Below are positions 8,923-17,896 of a stretch of 64,000 nucleotides of DNA, piece by piece. Below the pieces are notes generated by a model. It was not told where the DNA came from. It saw nothing but the letters and a program-made list of their open reading frames with translations, and searched no databases. The DNA is from Actinoplanes solisilvae (GTDB lineage: Bacteria; Actinomycetota; Actinomycetes; Mycobacteriales; Micromonosporaceae). The stretch is from assembly GCF_003999975.1 (NCBI RefSeq), contig NZ_RJAC01000003.1, positions 535,285-599,284 of the forward strand. Reading direction: 5' to 3'. The position numbers and the translations under genes are program-made. Numbering within the stretch: position 1 is the stretch's first letter; each line of letters starts with the position of its first letter.

Positions 8923-10107
8923 ATGACGTCAGCACCCGCGAGATATGTCCACCTCGACGGTGAGACGGCCGAGCTGACAAATCGGCTTATCGCCCTCGCC
9001 ACGCGCGGACTCCCGGACATGTACCGGGCCGAGAGCGACGAATTCGCCTTCACGCGCATATTCGCGCCGGAGCAGACATACCTGTCCGGAACGAGCCTTC
9101 GGTACGCCGCCATCGTGGCCCTCGGGGTGACCTGGCTGCCCGCCGCCCAGCAACCCGCGCTGCTGGGCGGGCACGAGCTCGAGAAGTTCGTCTCGCTGCT
9201 GATCGAGCGTCAGGCGAGCAGCGGCAACCTCGGCGACATCGCGCTGGTCGCCTGGAGCGCCGCCCAGATCGGCCACCCGATGCTGTCCGAGGCCCTGCGC
9301 CGCCTGCACGAGTTCGACCGCCGCACCGCCCCGGAATACGTCGTCGAGGCCGCCTGGGTCGTCTCCGCGCTGGCCGCCGCCCGCACCCACGCCGACGTCG
9401 AGGAGCATCTGGCCCAGGCCCGCCTGCGGCTGCTCGCGAGCGTGCGGCCGGGCAGCCCGCTCTTCCCCCACGCCACCGGCCCCGGCCTCGTCAAGCCCTA
9501 CCGCGACCACGTTGCCTGTTTCGCCGACCAGGTCTATCCGATTCAGGCACTGGCCCGGCTGCACCACACGGCCGACGACCCGGCCGCGCTGAAGGCCGCC
9601 CGCACGGCGGCCGAGCAGATCTGCCGCCTGCAGGGGCCCGACGGGCAGTGGTGGTGGCACTACGACGCCCGCACCGGCGATGTGGTCGAGGGCTACCCGG
9701 TCTACACCGTGCATCAGCACGCGATGGGGCCGATGGCGCTGCTCGACCTGACCGACGCGGGCGGCGGCGACTACGCCGAGCCGATCCGCAAGGGCCTGCG
9801 CTGGCTGCTCGGCCCGGCCGAGCTGAGCGAGAACGACGAACACGGCGAGACCGTCGGGAACGGCGAGCCGATGCTGCTCGACGAGCAGGGGCTGACCGTC
9901 CGCAAGGTGTTCCGCGGCGACCCGCGCAAGGTCGTGCGGGCCGCGCGCACGCTCGCCACCCGGGCCAAGCCGGGGCTCGACGTGCCACTGCTCGACCGCG
10001 TCTATCAACCGACCTCCCTCGACCGCGAGTGCCGGCCGTACGAGTTCGGCTGGCTCTACTTCGCGTGGCTGGCCCAGCTCGACGAGCCGATCGAGGTCAT
10101 CCGATGA
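8923..10107 (+). CDS. Conserved hypothetical protein in polysaccharide cluster (alpha/alpha-barrel-like)
   Basis: A 394-residue soluble, mostly helical protein that I cannot name. Repeated helix pairs and the segment GPDGQWWWHYDARTGDV (about residues 238-254), followed by YPVYTVHQHAMGPMALLDL, recall the alpha/alpha-toroid of terpene-cyclase-like or glycan-lyase-like folds. No DxDD or other catalytic motif is present. The ATG at 8923 has GGAAGG 6 bp upstream; an upstream reading from 8500 crosses the terminator and is rejected. It overlaps the WecG/TagA gene by 4 bp, so a role in the same polysaccharide step is likely, perhaps as an epimerase, lyase or glycan-binding helper. Confidence 0.7.
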   Translation: MTSAPARYVHLDGETAELTNRLIALATRGLPDMYRAESDEFAFTRIFAPEQTYLSGTSLRYAAIVALGVTWLPAAQQPALLGGHELEKFVSLLIERQASSGNLGDIALVAWSAAQIGHPMLSEALRRLHEFDRRTAPEYVVEAAWVVSALAAARTHADVEEHLAQARLRLLASVRPGSPLFPHATGPGLVKPYRDHVACFADQVYPIQALARLHHTADDPAALKAARTAAEQICRLQGPDGQWWWHYDARTGDVVEGYPVYTVHQHAMGPMALLDLTDAGGGDYAEPIRKGLRWLLGPAELSENDEHGETVGNGEPMLLDEQGLTVRKVFRGDPRKVVRAARTLATRAKPGLDVPLLDRVYQPTSLDRECRPYEFGWLYFAWLAQLDEPIEVIR

Positions 10108-10868
10108 CGACCACCACCGCCGGCAAACGCGACCTTTTCGGCGTACGGCTCGACGCGCTCACCCTCGAGCAGACCGTGCAGCGCTGCCTCGACTCGGTCG
10201 CCACCGGCGAACTGCTCGAGGTCGGCGTGGTCAACGCCGCGAAGATCGTGAAGATGCGCGGCGACGACGCCCTGCGCGAGGCGGTGACCGGCTGCGGCCT
10301 GATCGTGGCCGACGGCCAGTCCGTGGTCTGGGCGAGCCGGGTCCTCAAGCAGCCGCTGCCCGAGCGCGTCGCCGGCATCGACCTGTTCCAGCGCCTGCTC
10401 TACATGGCCGAGCTGCAGGGCCATTCCGTCTACTTCCTCGGCGCCCGGCCCGAGGTGCTCGAGACGATGGTCGAGCGCATCCGCAAGCAGCACCCGCGGC
10501 TGTCCGTCGCCGGCTGTCGCGACGGCTACTACCCCGCCGAGGAGTCCGAGGCGGTCGCCGACACCATCAAGGGCAGCGGCGCCGATCTGTTGTTCCTGGG
10601 CATGACCTCGCCCAAGAAGGAGGTCTTCGTGGCCACGCACGGCGCCCGCACCGGCGCCAAAGTGGTGCACGGAGTGGGGGGCTCCTTCGACGTGCTGGCC
10701 GGGGTCGTCAAACGGGCGCCGGTCGTCTGGCAGCGCCTGGGCTGCGAGTGGCTCTACCGGGCCCTGCAGGAACCGCGCCGTCTGGGCCGCCGGTACCTCA
10801 CCACAAATGTCGCCTTCGTCGGGCTCGTCGCCCGCGAATGGCTGCGCAAGCCATCTGGGGGGATTTAA
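10104..10868 (+). CDS. WecG/TagA/CpsF family glycosyltransferase
   Basis: A 254-residue enzyme of GT family 26. Family members transfer ManNAc or ManNAcA from UDP to a lipid-linked acceptor at the membrane. The conserved VNAAKIVKMRGD, GLIVADGQSVVW, RVAGIDLF, GHSVYFLGA and LLFLGMTSPKKEVF blocks are all present, and the length is normal. The C-terminus is basic and amphipathic, fitting peripheral membrane attachment. It lies directly before the genes for a UDP-sugar dehydrogenase and UDP-GlcNAc 2-epimerase, the two enzymes that make UDP-ManNAcA, so it most likely transfers ManNAc(A). Confidence 0.92.
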   Translation: MTTTTAGKRDLFGVRLDALTLEQTVQRCLDSVATGELLEVGVVNAAKIVKMRGDDALREAVTGCGLIVADGQSVVWASRVLKQPLPERVAGIDLFQRLLYMAELQGHSVYFLGARPEVLETMVERIRKQHPRLSVAGCRDGYYPAEESEAVADTIKGSGADLLFLGMTSPKKEVFVATHGARTGAKVVHGVGGSFDVLAGVVKRAPVVWQRLGCEWLYRALQEPRRLGRRYLTTNVAFVGLVAREWLRKPSGGI

Positions 10869-10871
10869 CAC

Positions 10872-12128
10872 ATGCGAGTCGTCATCGCCGGTCAGGGCTA
10901 CGTGGGGCTGCCTCTGGCCGTCCGCGCGGCCGAGGTCGGTCACGAGGTCGTCGGCTACGACGTCGACACCGTCCGGATCGGCCGTCTGACCGGGGGAGAC
11001 TCTTACGTCGAGGACATCCCGGCCGAGCGGCTGCGGGCGGCGCTCGACAGCGGGCGTTACCGGCCGAGCCTCGACGCGGCCGACTGCGCCGGGTTCGACG
11101 TCGCCGTCATCACCGTGCCGACGCCGCTGCGCGACGGGGTGCCCGACCTGTCGTACGTGGAAGCCTGTTCCGAGATGCTCGGCGGGCACCTGCGTCCCGG
11201 CGCGCTCGTCGTGCTCGAGTCGACCACCTATCCCGGCACCACCGAAGAGGTCGTCGGCCCGATCCTCGAGAAGGCGTCCGGGCTGACCGTCGGCGCCGAC
11301 TTCGCGCTGGGCTTCAGCCCCGAGCGCATCGACCCGGGCAACCCGACGTGGAACCTGGTCAACACCCCCAAGGTCGTCTCCGGTACGGACGAGGCGTCGC
11401 TCAAGCGGGTCAAGGAGTTCTACGACACGGTCGTCGAGACCACCGTGACCGTCTCGTCGATGCGCGAGGCCGAGCTGGCCAAGCTCATCGAGAACACGTT
11501 CCGCCACGTCAACATCGCGCTGGTCAACGAGATGGCGATGATCTCGCACGACCTCGGCATCGACGTGTGGCAGGCGATCGACGCGGCCTCGACCAAGCCG
11601 TTCGGCTTCATGAAGTTCACCCCCGGCCCCGGCGTCGGCGGCCACTGCCTGCCGATCGACCCGTCCTACCTGTCGTGGCGCGTGCAGCGGGCCCTCGGCC
11701 AGAGTTTCCGCTTCGTCGACCTGGCCAACGACATCAACAACCACATGCCCGACTACGTCGTACGCCGCCTGACCGCCGCCCTGAACAGCCGGCAGCGCTC
11801 GGTCTCGGGCAGCCGCATCCTGCTGCTCGGCCTGGCCTACAAGAAGAACACCGGCGACGCCCGCGAGTCGCCCGCCGTCCGGGTCGTGCAGCTGCTGCGC
11901 CAGATGGGCGCCGAGGTGCGCGTGGCCGACCCGCACGTCGTCGAGGCCGTGCACGGCGCCGACGACCTGACGATGGTCACCGCCGACGCCGCGGAGCTGC
12001 GCGCGGCCGACGCCGTCGTGCTGCTGGCCGACCACGACGAGTTCGACTACGACCTGATCGGCCGCGAGGCCCGGTGCCTGCTCGACACGCGGCGGCGCCT
12101 GAGTGGCCCGACGGTCGAGGTGATCTGA
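10872..12128 (+). CDS. wecC: UDP-N-acetyl-D-mannosamine dehydrogenase-like (nucleotide sugar dehydrogenase)
   Basis: A 418-residue UGDH/WecC-type enzyme that oxidises the C6 hydroxyl of a UDP-sugar to a carboxylate with two NAD. The Rossmann motif VVIAGQGYVGLPLA is at the N-terminus. VITVPTPL, ESTTYPGTTEE and SPERIDPGN follow, and the catalytic Cys is in GVGGHCLPIDPSYL near residue 259. The C-terminal domain has LGLAYKKNTGDARESPA. The neighbouring epimerase makes UDP-ManNAc, so UDP-ManNAc is the likely substrate; UDP-Glc or UDP-GlcNAc dehydrogenase remain possible. The gene is 3 bp after the WecG-type gene. Confidence 0.88.
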   Translation: MRVVIAGQGYVGLPLAVRAAEVGHEVVGYDVDTVRIGRLTGGDSYVEDIPAERLRAALDSGRYRPSLDAADCAGFDVAVITVPTPLRDGVPDLSYVEACSEMLGGHLRPGALVVLESTTYPGTTEEVVGPILEKASGLTVGADFALGFSPERIDPGNPTWNLVNTPKVVSGTDEASLKRVKEFYDTVVETTVTVSSMREAELAKLIENTFRHVNIALVNEMAMISHDLGIDVWQAIDAASTKPFGFMKFTPGPGVGGHCLPIDPSYLSWRVQRALGQSFRFVDLANDINNHMPDYVVRRLTAALNSRQRSVSGSRILLLGLAYKKNTGDARESPAVRVVQLLRQMGAEVRVADPHVVEAVHGADDLTMVTADAAELRAADAVVLLADHDEFDYDLIGREARCLLDTRRRLSGPTVEVI

Positions 12129-12130
12129 GG

Positions 12131-13261
12131 ATGCCGAGGATCGTCATCGTGGCCGGCGCCCGGCCCAACTTCATGAAGGTCAAGCCGGTGATGGACGCGC
12201 TCGAGGCGCGCGGCGCCGACGTCGTGCTCGTGCACACCGGCCAGCACTACGACGCCGCGATGAACGACGTGTTCTTCGCCGACCTCGGCCTGCGCCCGCC
12301 CGACCGGCATCTGGGCACCGGCTCGGGCACCCACGCCGAGCAGACCGCCCGGGTGATGACCGCGTTCGAGCCGCTGGTCGAGGAGCTCAGCCCCGACGCG
12401 GTCGTGGTCGTCGGCGACGTCACCTCGACCCTGGCCTGCGCGCTCGTCGCGGCGAAGGCGGGCGTCGTCGTCGCGCACGTCGAGGCGGGCCTGCGCAGCC
12501 GCGACTGGAGCATGCCCGAAGAGGTCAACCGGCTGGTCACCGACCGGCTCAGCGACCTGCTCTTCGCGCCCTCGCCCGACGGCGTCGACAACTTGCGGGC
12601 CGAGGGCTACCACGACGACCAGATCCACCTGGCCGGCAACGTCATGATCGACACGCTGTTCGCCAACCTCGACCGCGCGCTCGCCTCCGACGTGCTGCAC
12701 CGGCACGGGCTCACCCCTGGCGGGTACGCCCTGGCGACCCTGCACCGGCCGGCCAATGTGGACGACCCGGCGGTGCTGGCCGGGTTGCTGCGCGCGTTCG
12801 GCGAGGTGGCGCGGGAGCTGCCCGTGGTGCTGCCCGTGCACCCCCGCACCGCGGTGCGGCTCGAGTCGGCCGGCGTACCCGAGGGTCTGCGTCTCGTGCC
12901 GCCGGCCGGGTATCTCGACTTCATCGCGTTGCAGGCGTCGGCCCGGCTTGTGCTGACCGACTCGGGCGGCATCCAGGAGGAGACCACCGCGCTCGGCGTG
13001 CCCTGCCTGACCACCCGCGACTCGACCGAGCGACCGATCACCCTGACCGAGGGCACCAACCTCCTGGTCGGACGCGACCCGGCGCGCATCGTGGCCGCGG
13101 CCCGCGAAGTTCTCGCGAACCCGCCGGCCAAGCGCTCGCCGGCCCTGTGGGACGGGCACGCGGGGGACCGGGTCGCCGACGTCCTGCTGGCCCACCTGGC
13201 GTCGCCGGTCCGGCCGCGCCCGACCGACGTACGGGACACGGCGGTCGGCTCACCGGCCTGA
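12131..13261 (+). CDS. wecB: UDP-N-acetylglucosamine 2-epimerase (non-hydrolysing)
   Basis: A 376-residue GT-B fold epimerase that interconverts UDP-GlcNAc and UDP-ManNAc. Family signatures are GARPNFMKVKPV at the start, HTGQHYD, VVGDVTSTLACALVAAKA, HVEAGLRSRDWSMPEE and TDSGGIQEET. The ATG at 12131 follows GAGG closely and sits 2 bp behind the dehydrogenase stop. With the dehydrogenase and the WecG-type transferase it completes a three-step UDP-ManNAcA pathway. Last gene of the plus-strand run. Confidence 0.93.
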   Translation: MPRIVIVAGARPNFMKVKPVMDALEARGADVVLVHTGQHYDAAMNDVFFADLGLRPPDRHLGTGSGTHAEQTARVMTAFEPLVEELSPDAVVVVGDVTSTLACALVAAKAGVVVAHVEAGLRSRDWSMPEEVNRLVTDRLSDLLFAPSPDGVDNLRAEGYHDDQIHLAGNVMIDTLFANLDRALASDVLHRHGLTPGGYALATLHRPANVDDPAVLAGLLRAFGEVARELPVVLPVHPRTAVRLESAGVPEGLRLVPPAGYLDFIALQASARLVLTDSGGIQEETTALGVPCLTTRDSTERPITLTEGTNLLVGRDPARIVAAAREVLANPPAKRSPALWDGHAGDRVADVLLAHLASPVRPRPTDVRDTAVGSPA

Positions 13262-13635
13262 TCGGCACGGAAACCGGCCCGGCTCCTGCTCACACGGGGG
13301 CCGGGCCGGATTTCACCCCGGCCCGCCACCGGCGCCACGGGGTCCGGGCCGCCGGTCGTCGTGGTGGCGGGCCGAGCGGCCGGTCGCGCTGGTTCGAGGT
13401 TGCGCGAAGCGAAAATCGCAGGCCCTATTTCAAGAGAACCGGCCTCTCCTTATCCATCGTCAACGCGAGATCATGGATATGGGCCCCTCGGACGTGACCG
13501 AGGCACCTACATCCTTGATCAGCTGAGTGCTCAAAGTGCTGAGGGCCCAGGTTCCTGGAATTCGGTAGGGGTCATGCGATCACCGTGACAGCCGCACCAA
13601 ATTGGTCGGGGCCACCGGCATCGGCTGTGGCTGCT
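13262..13635. other. 374-bp convergent intergenic region
   Basis: Lies between convergent wecB and the sugar transferase gene. Apart from the hairpin at 13274-13309 no gene or clear regulatory site was found. Confidence 0.5.
13274..13309 (+). terminator. Possible terminator hairpin after wecB
   Basis: A perfect 10-bp stem (CCGGCCCGGC / GCCGGGCCGG) with a 16-nt loop begins 12 bp after the wecB stop. No T-run follows, as is common in actinomycetes. Confidence 0.5.
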
Positions 13636-15132
13636 CTAGTAGGCGCCCGAGCTACGGGCGACGGCACTGACGGTTCGCGCCAAAATGGCCAGATCCATGG
13701 AAAGCGACCAGTTCTCCACATACGTGAGATCGAGCCGGATCGACTCTTCCCACGACAGGTCGGAGCGCCCGGAAACCTGCCACAGCCCGGTGAGCCCCGG
13801 CTTGACGACGAGGCGTCGCAACATGTCGGACGGGTAACCCGCGACCTCTTTGGCGAGCGGCGGCCGGGGCCCCACCAACGACATGTCGCCCTTCAGCACG
13901 TTGACCAGCTGCGGCAGCTCGTCGAGCGAGAACCGCCGCAACCACCGACCGACGGGCGTGACCCGCGGGTCTTTGCGCATCTTGAACAGCTCGCCGTCTG
14001 TGTCGTTGAGGTTCCGCAGTTCGATCAGGCGCGCTTCCGCGTTCACGACCATCGTGCGGAACTTGTACAACGTGAACAGCCGGCCGTCCTTGCCGACCCG
14101 TTCCTGCCGGAAGATGGCCGGCCCTCGCCCGCCGCGGCCGAACATGACCAGCGCGGCCACGACGGCCAGCGCCGGCGATGCGAGTGTCAGCAGGACCAAC
14201 GCCCCGATCCGGTCGAATCCCGCCTTGACGAGCCGGGCGCTGCCTTTCAGGCGCGGATGCTCGACGTGCAGCATCGGCAGGCCGTCCACGGGCCGGATCG
14301 TTGTGCGGTCACCGGCCACGTCGACCAGGGTGCTCGCCACGATGAGGTCGATGTCGTCTCGTTCGAGCTGCCACGCGAGCCGCCGCAAGGCCGCCCCGTC
14401 GATCTCCGGGCACGACAGTACGACCACTGTGTCGGCCTCGCAGCGGGTCACCGCCGTCGCCACTCCGTCGAAGTTGCCGAAGATCGGCGGCAGCCCGAGC
14501 GTGATCCCGTTGCGGATGTGCCCGGGCGGCAGGCAGGCTCCGATGACGTCGAGCCCGTGGTGCCGTTCGCGGCTGAGGCGCCGGGTCATGTCCGCGACCG
14601 CCCGCTCGTGTCCCACCAGGATGACCCGATGCAGGTGTTGCCCTCGGGCCCAGCGCCGGTGCAGGATCTGCCGGCTGCCGAAGCGCCCGGCCAGCGTGAC
14701 CAGCACCGCCATCGGGATCGCGATAATGATGTAGCCGCGCGCCAATCGCAGGTCGAATGCGAACGAAACGACCGCGAGCCCGGCGGTCAGGGCCAGTCCG
14801 GCGCGAAACACTCGAGCATACTCGTCGGTGCCGACGAACAGATGGCGGGGTTCGTACGCGCGGTTCAGTGTGAGGCAGGCGACCCACGCAACAGGAATTA
14901 CAAATGTCAATAGAAAATAGCCGTTGGCGAACGGGTCGCGGTTCGGCGACCCGAACCTGAGGAACAGGGCCGAGCCGGCCGCGGCCAGGGCGACGAGGAA
15001 GTCGAGAACGTAGAGGGTCAGCAGGTAGCGGTTCTGCCAGCCGGATCGGGCGGCGTTGGGCCTCGGGTCCGTGTTGAGCTGCGCTGTTCGGTCTCTGAGG
15101 TCAACTGTCGACATCGACTCGACTGTCCGCAC
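13636..15132 (-). CDS. Polyprenyl-phosphate sugar-1-phosphate transferase (WbaP/CpsE type)
   Basis: A 498-residue membrane enzyme that loads the first sugar-phosphate onto the undecaprenyl-phosphate carrier. The N-terminal part has four to five hydrophobic segments (about residues 30-145), then a soluble CoA_binding_3-like region. A further helix leads into the catalytic bacterial sugar transferase domain with RQERVGKDGRLFTLYKFRTM, RFSLDELPQLVNVLKGDMSL, VGPRPPLAKE and KPGLTGLWQVSGRS. GTG is taken as start because GGGGGC lies just upstream; an ATG at 15114 is an alternative. It probably starts assembly of the polysaccharide encoded by the cluster. Confidence 0.93.
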   Translation of the reverse strand: MRTVESMSTVDLRDRTAQLNTDPRPNAARSGWQNRYLLTLYVLDFLVALAAAGSALFLRFGSPNRDPFANGYFLLTFVIPVAWVACLTLNRAYEPRHLFVGTDEYARVFRAGLALTAGLAVVSFAFDLRLARGYIIIAIPMAVLVTLAGRFGSRQILHRRWARGQHLHRVILVGHERAVADMTRRLSRERHHGLDVIGACLPPGHIRNGITLGLPPIFGNFDGVATAVTRCEADTVVVLSCPEIDGAALRRLAWQLERDDIDLIVASTLVDVAGDRTTIRPVDGLPMLHVEHPRLKGSARLVKAGFDRIGALVLLTLASPALAVVAALVMFGRGGRGPAIFRQERVGKDGRLFTLYKFRTMVVNAEARLIELRNLNDTDGELFKMRKDPRVTPVGRWLRRFSLDELPQLVNVLKGDMSLVGPRPPLAKEVAGYPSDMLRRLVVKPGLTGLWQVSGRSDLSWEESIRLDLTYVENWSLSMDLAILARTVSAVARSSGAY

Positions 15133-15406
15133 GCGGTGCCCCCATCATCGACTTCTGTCAATCGCCTGTCCGCCTGTCGGGGCCGGCCGGATCGGCCTCC
15201 CGCCCCGCGCGGACGCACACCACAGAGATTGCTGAATGGTCACCCGTCCGCGCTACGCCCGTCCGTATGAGACGTGTACCGGTTCGGATGAGGGGGCTTC
15301 AGGAACGGTGTCCAAAGTGGTCACAATGGACGTTCTGCTATTTCGGCACGCATCGACGCGCACCGTAGCGAAATTGCGGGCGATATAGCAAGAGATCAGG
15401 CCCGGG

Positions 15407-16021
15407 TCAACGATCGCCGCTGTCATGCTCCCGACGCTTCTCCGTCCAGCGGACACAGTCGTCGTACCGGGGGAGCAGTCCCGCCTCGCGCGCCTCGCTC
15501 AGCGTCGGCGCCGCCGCGTCCTTCGGCGAGAGCAGCGCCGCGCCGGCCGGCCACGCAATGCCCAGTGAAGGGTCCAGCGGGTGCACACCGTGTTCGTGGC
15601 CGGGCCGATAGGTGGCCGAGCAGAGGTACGCCACCGTCGCCCCCTCGGTCAGCGCACAGAACGCATGCCCGAGCCCTTCGGCCAGATAGACCGCCCGCCG
15701 TGAGACGTCGTCGAGCGGCACCGCCTCCCACGCGCCGAACGTGGGCGAGCCGACGCGCAGGTCGACCACCACGTCGAGGATCGCGCCCGACACGCACGTC
15801 ACGTACTTCGCCTGCCCGGGCGGCACATCAGCGAAGTGGACCCCTCGTACGACGTCCCGCGCCGAGGTCGACAGGTTGGCCTGGGCCAGATCGAGCCGGT
15901 GCCCGACCGCGGCGGCCAGGGCGTCGAAGCGGTACCACTCCAGGAACGCGCCACGCTCGTCGCGGTGCTGGACCGGCGTGACCTCGAAGGCGCCCTCGAC
16001 GCTCAGGGGTCGTACCTTCAC
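15407..16021 (-). CDS. rmlC: dTDP-4-dehydrorhamnose 3,5-epimerase
   Basis: A 204-residue cupin, third enzyme of dTDP-L-rhamnose synthesis. The RmlC blocks are visible: [25 protein letters not shown] (catalytic His), [19 protein letters not shown] and [13 protein letters not shown]. The GTG start at 16021 has GGGAG about 7 bp upstream and overlaps the rmlA stop (GTGA). A longer reading from 16234 would lie inside rmlA and is rejected. Confidence 0.93.
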   Translation of the reverse strand: MKVRPLSVEGAFEVTPVQHRDERGAFLEWYRFDALAAAVGHRLDLAQANLSTSARDVVRGVHFADVPPGQAKYVTCVSGAILDVVVDLRVGSPTFGAWEAVPLDDVSRRAVYLAEGLGHAFCALTEGATVAYLCSATYRPGHEHGVHPLDPSLGIAWPAGAALLSPKDAAAPTLSEAREAGLLPRYDDCVRWTEKRREHDSGDR

Positions 16022-16890
16022 CGGAATCTCCCATCGAGAAGCCCGAGCAGATATTCTCCGTAGCCGCTCTTCATCAGGGGTGTGGCCAGGCGGCGCACGT
16101 CGTCGTCGGAGATGAAGCCGAGCCGCCAGGCCGCCTCCTCGACACAGCCGATCTTCAAGCCCTGCCGTTCCTCGATGACCCGTACGTACTCCGACGCCTG
16201 CACCATCGACTGGAAGGTGCCGGTGTCGAGCCACACCGTGCCGCGCTCCAGCACGGTCACGTCGAGGCGGCCCTGGCGCAGATACTCCTCGTTCACCGCC
16301 GTGATCTCCAGCTCGCCGCGCGCGCTCGGTTCGAGTTTGTCGGCGATGGCGACGACGTCCGCGTCGTAGAAGTAGAGCCCCGGGACGACGTACGTGCTCT
16401 TGGGCTGGGCGGGCTTCTCCTCGATGGAGACGACGTGGCCCTCGCCGTCGAACTCGACGACCCCGTACCGCTGGGGGTCGGCCACCGGATAGGCGAAGAC
16501 GCGGCCGCCGCCGGGTTCGCGGAAACGGGACAACTGCCGGCCCAGGCCGACGCCGTGGAAGATGTTGTCGCCCAGGATCAACGCCACCGGCTGGTCACCG
16601 ATGAAGTCGGCGCCGATCCGGAACGCCTGGGCGATGCCGTTGGGTTCCGGTTGCACGGCATAGGTCAGGGAAAGCCCGAAACTGCTCCCGTCGCCCAGCA
16701 ATCGCTGGAATTGTGGCTGGTCCTCGGGGGTCGTGATGACCAGGATCTCGCGGATCCCGGCCGACACGAGCGTGGTCAACGGGTAGTAGACCATCGGCTT
16801 GTCGAAGATCGGCATCAGCTGCTTCGAGGTCGCGATGGTAAGGGGCCAGAGTCGCGAGCCGGTTCCCCCGGCGAGCAGAATTCCGCGCAC
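16018..16890 (-). CDS. rmlA: Glucose-1-phosphate thymidylyltransferase
   Basis: A 290-residue nucleotidyltransferase that makes dTDP-glucose from dTTP and glucose-1-phosphate. The signature [11 protein letters not shown] is at residues 8-18, with [17 protein letters not shown] next and LGDNIFHG later. The length is standard for RmlA. GTG start. The gene is coupled to rmlC by a 4-bp overlap and is divergent from rmlB, with only 46 bp between the two starts. Confidence 0.95.
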   Translation of the reverse strand: MRGILLAGGTGSRLWPLTIATSKQLMPIFDKPMVYYPLTTLVSAGIREILVITTPEDQPQFQRLLGDGSSFGLSLTYAVQPEPNGIAQAFRIGADFIGDQPVALILGDNIFHGVGLGRQLSRFREPGGGRVFAYPVADPQRYGVVEFDGEGHVVSIEEKPAQPKSTYVVPGLYFYDADVVAIADKLEPSARGELEITAVNEEYLRQGRLDVTVLERGTVWLDTGTFQSMVQASEYVRVIEERQGLKIGCVEEAAWRLGFISDDDVRRLATPLMKSGYGEYLLGLLDGRFR

Positions 16891-16922
16891 GGACGAAGGT
16901 TACGGAGCGCGCCCACCCTGTC

Positions 16923-16928
16923 TACACT
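16923..16928 (+). promoter_or_regulatory. Possible -10 element for rmlB
   Basis: TACACT lies 8 bp before the GTG of rmlB, so transcription would begin at or next to the start codon, giving a leaderless mRNA. No clear -35 is seen in the 46-bp divergent gap. Confidence 0.35.
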
Positions 16929-16936
16929 CGCCAGCC

Positions 16937-17896
16937 GTGCACATTTTTGTGACCGGCGGAGCCGGATTCATCGGATCGGCCTATGTCCGTGCCGTCCTTC
17001 AGGACGATGCCGTTTCCGTGACCGTCCTTGACTTACTGTCCTATTCGGGCAACCGCGACAACCTGCCGGAATCGCACCCGCGGTTACGCTTCGTGCAGGG
17101 CGACATCACCGATACGGACCTGCTGCGCTCGCTCCTGCCGGGGCACGACGCGGTCGTTCACTTCGCGGCCGAGTCCCACGTGGACCGTTCGATTGCCGGG
17201 GCCGAGCCCTTCGTACGCACCAACGTGCTCGGCACCCAGGCCCTGCTCGACGCCGCCCGCGTGGCCGGAACCGGCCGGTTCGTGCACGTTTCGACCGACG
17301 AGGTCTACGGCTCGATCGACGAGGGTTCGTGGACCGAGACGTGGCCGCTCGCCCCGAACTCCCCGTACGCCGCCTCCAAGGCCGGCTCCGACCTGATGGC
17401 CCTGGCCGCGCACCGCACCCACGGTATGGACGTCGTCGTCACCCGGTGCTCGAACAACTACGGCACGCACCAGTTCCCCGAGAAGGTCATCCCGCTCTTC
17501 GTCACCAACCTGATGGACGGCGGCACGGTCCCGCTCTACGGCGACGGCGGCAACGTGCGCGACTGGCTGCACGTCTCCGACCACGTCCGCGGCATCCAGC
17601 TCGTGCTCGAGAAGGGCCGGGCGGGCGAGGTCTACAACATCGGCGGCGGCACCGAACTGACCAACCGCGAACTGACCGAGCGGCTGCTCGACGCGTGTGG
17701 CGCCGGCTGGGACAGGGTCGTCCCGGTCACCGACCGCAAGGGGCACGATCGCCGCTACTCACTCGACGTCACCAAAATCAGTGAAGAGCTCGGGTACGCC
17801 CCCCAGGTCGGACTCGACGAGGGTCTGGCCGCGACGGTCGCCTGGTATCGCGACAACCGCGCGTGGTGGGAGCCCCTGAAGGCGCGGGCACTCTGA
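16937..17896 (+). CDS. rmlB: dTDP-glucose 4,6-dehydratase
   Basis: A 319-residue extended SDR that converts dTDP-glucose to dTDP-4-keto-6-deoxyglucose. VTGGAGFIGSAYVR is the NAD motif. HFAAESHVDRSI, VSTDEVYGSI, the catalytic YAASK and CSNNYGTHQFPEKVIPLF are all family blocks. The GTG at 16937 matches the natural N-terminus (VHIFVTGGAG); an upstream in-frame start at 16799 lies within rmlA. The stop overlaps the rmlD start by 1 bp (TGATG). Confidence 0.95.
   Translation: MHIFVTGGAGFIGSAYVRAVLQDDAVSVTVLDLLSYSGNRDNLPESHPRLRFVQGDITDTDLLRSLLPGHDAVVHFAAESHVDRSIAGAEPFVRTNVLGTQALLDAARVAGTGRFVHVSTDEVYGSIDEGSWTETWPLAPNSPYAASKAGSDLMALAAHRTHGMDVVVTRCSNNYGTHQFPEKVIPLFVTNLMDGGTVPLYGDGGNVRDWLHVSDHVRGIQLVLEKGRAGEVYNIGGGTELTNRELTERLLDACGAGWDRVVPVTDRKGHDRRYSLDVTKISEELGYAPQVGLDEGLAATVAWYRDNRAWWEPLKARAL

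Noticed and set aside
10056..12035. A long minus-strand open frame antisense to the wecG/wecC region
   Set aside because: It mirrors codons of well-recognised plus-strand genes and is rich in His/Gly/Asp with no family pattern, a known artefact in GC-rich DNA.
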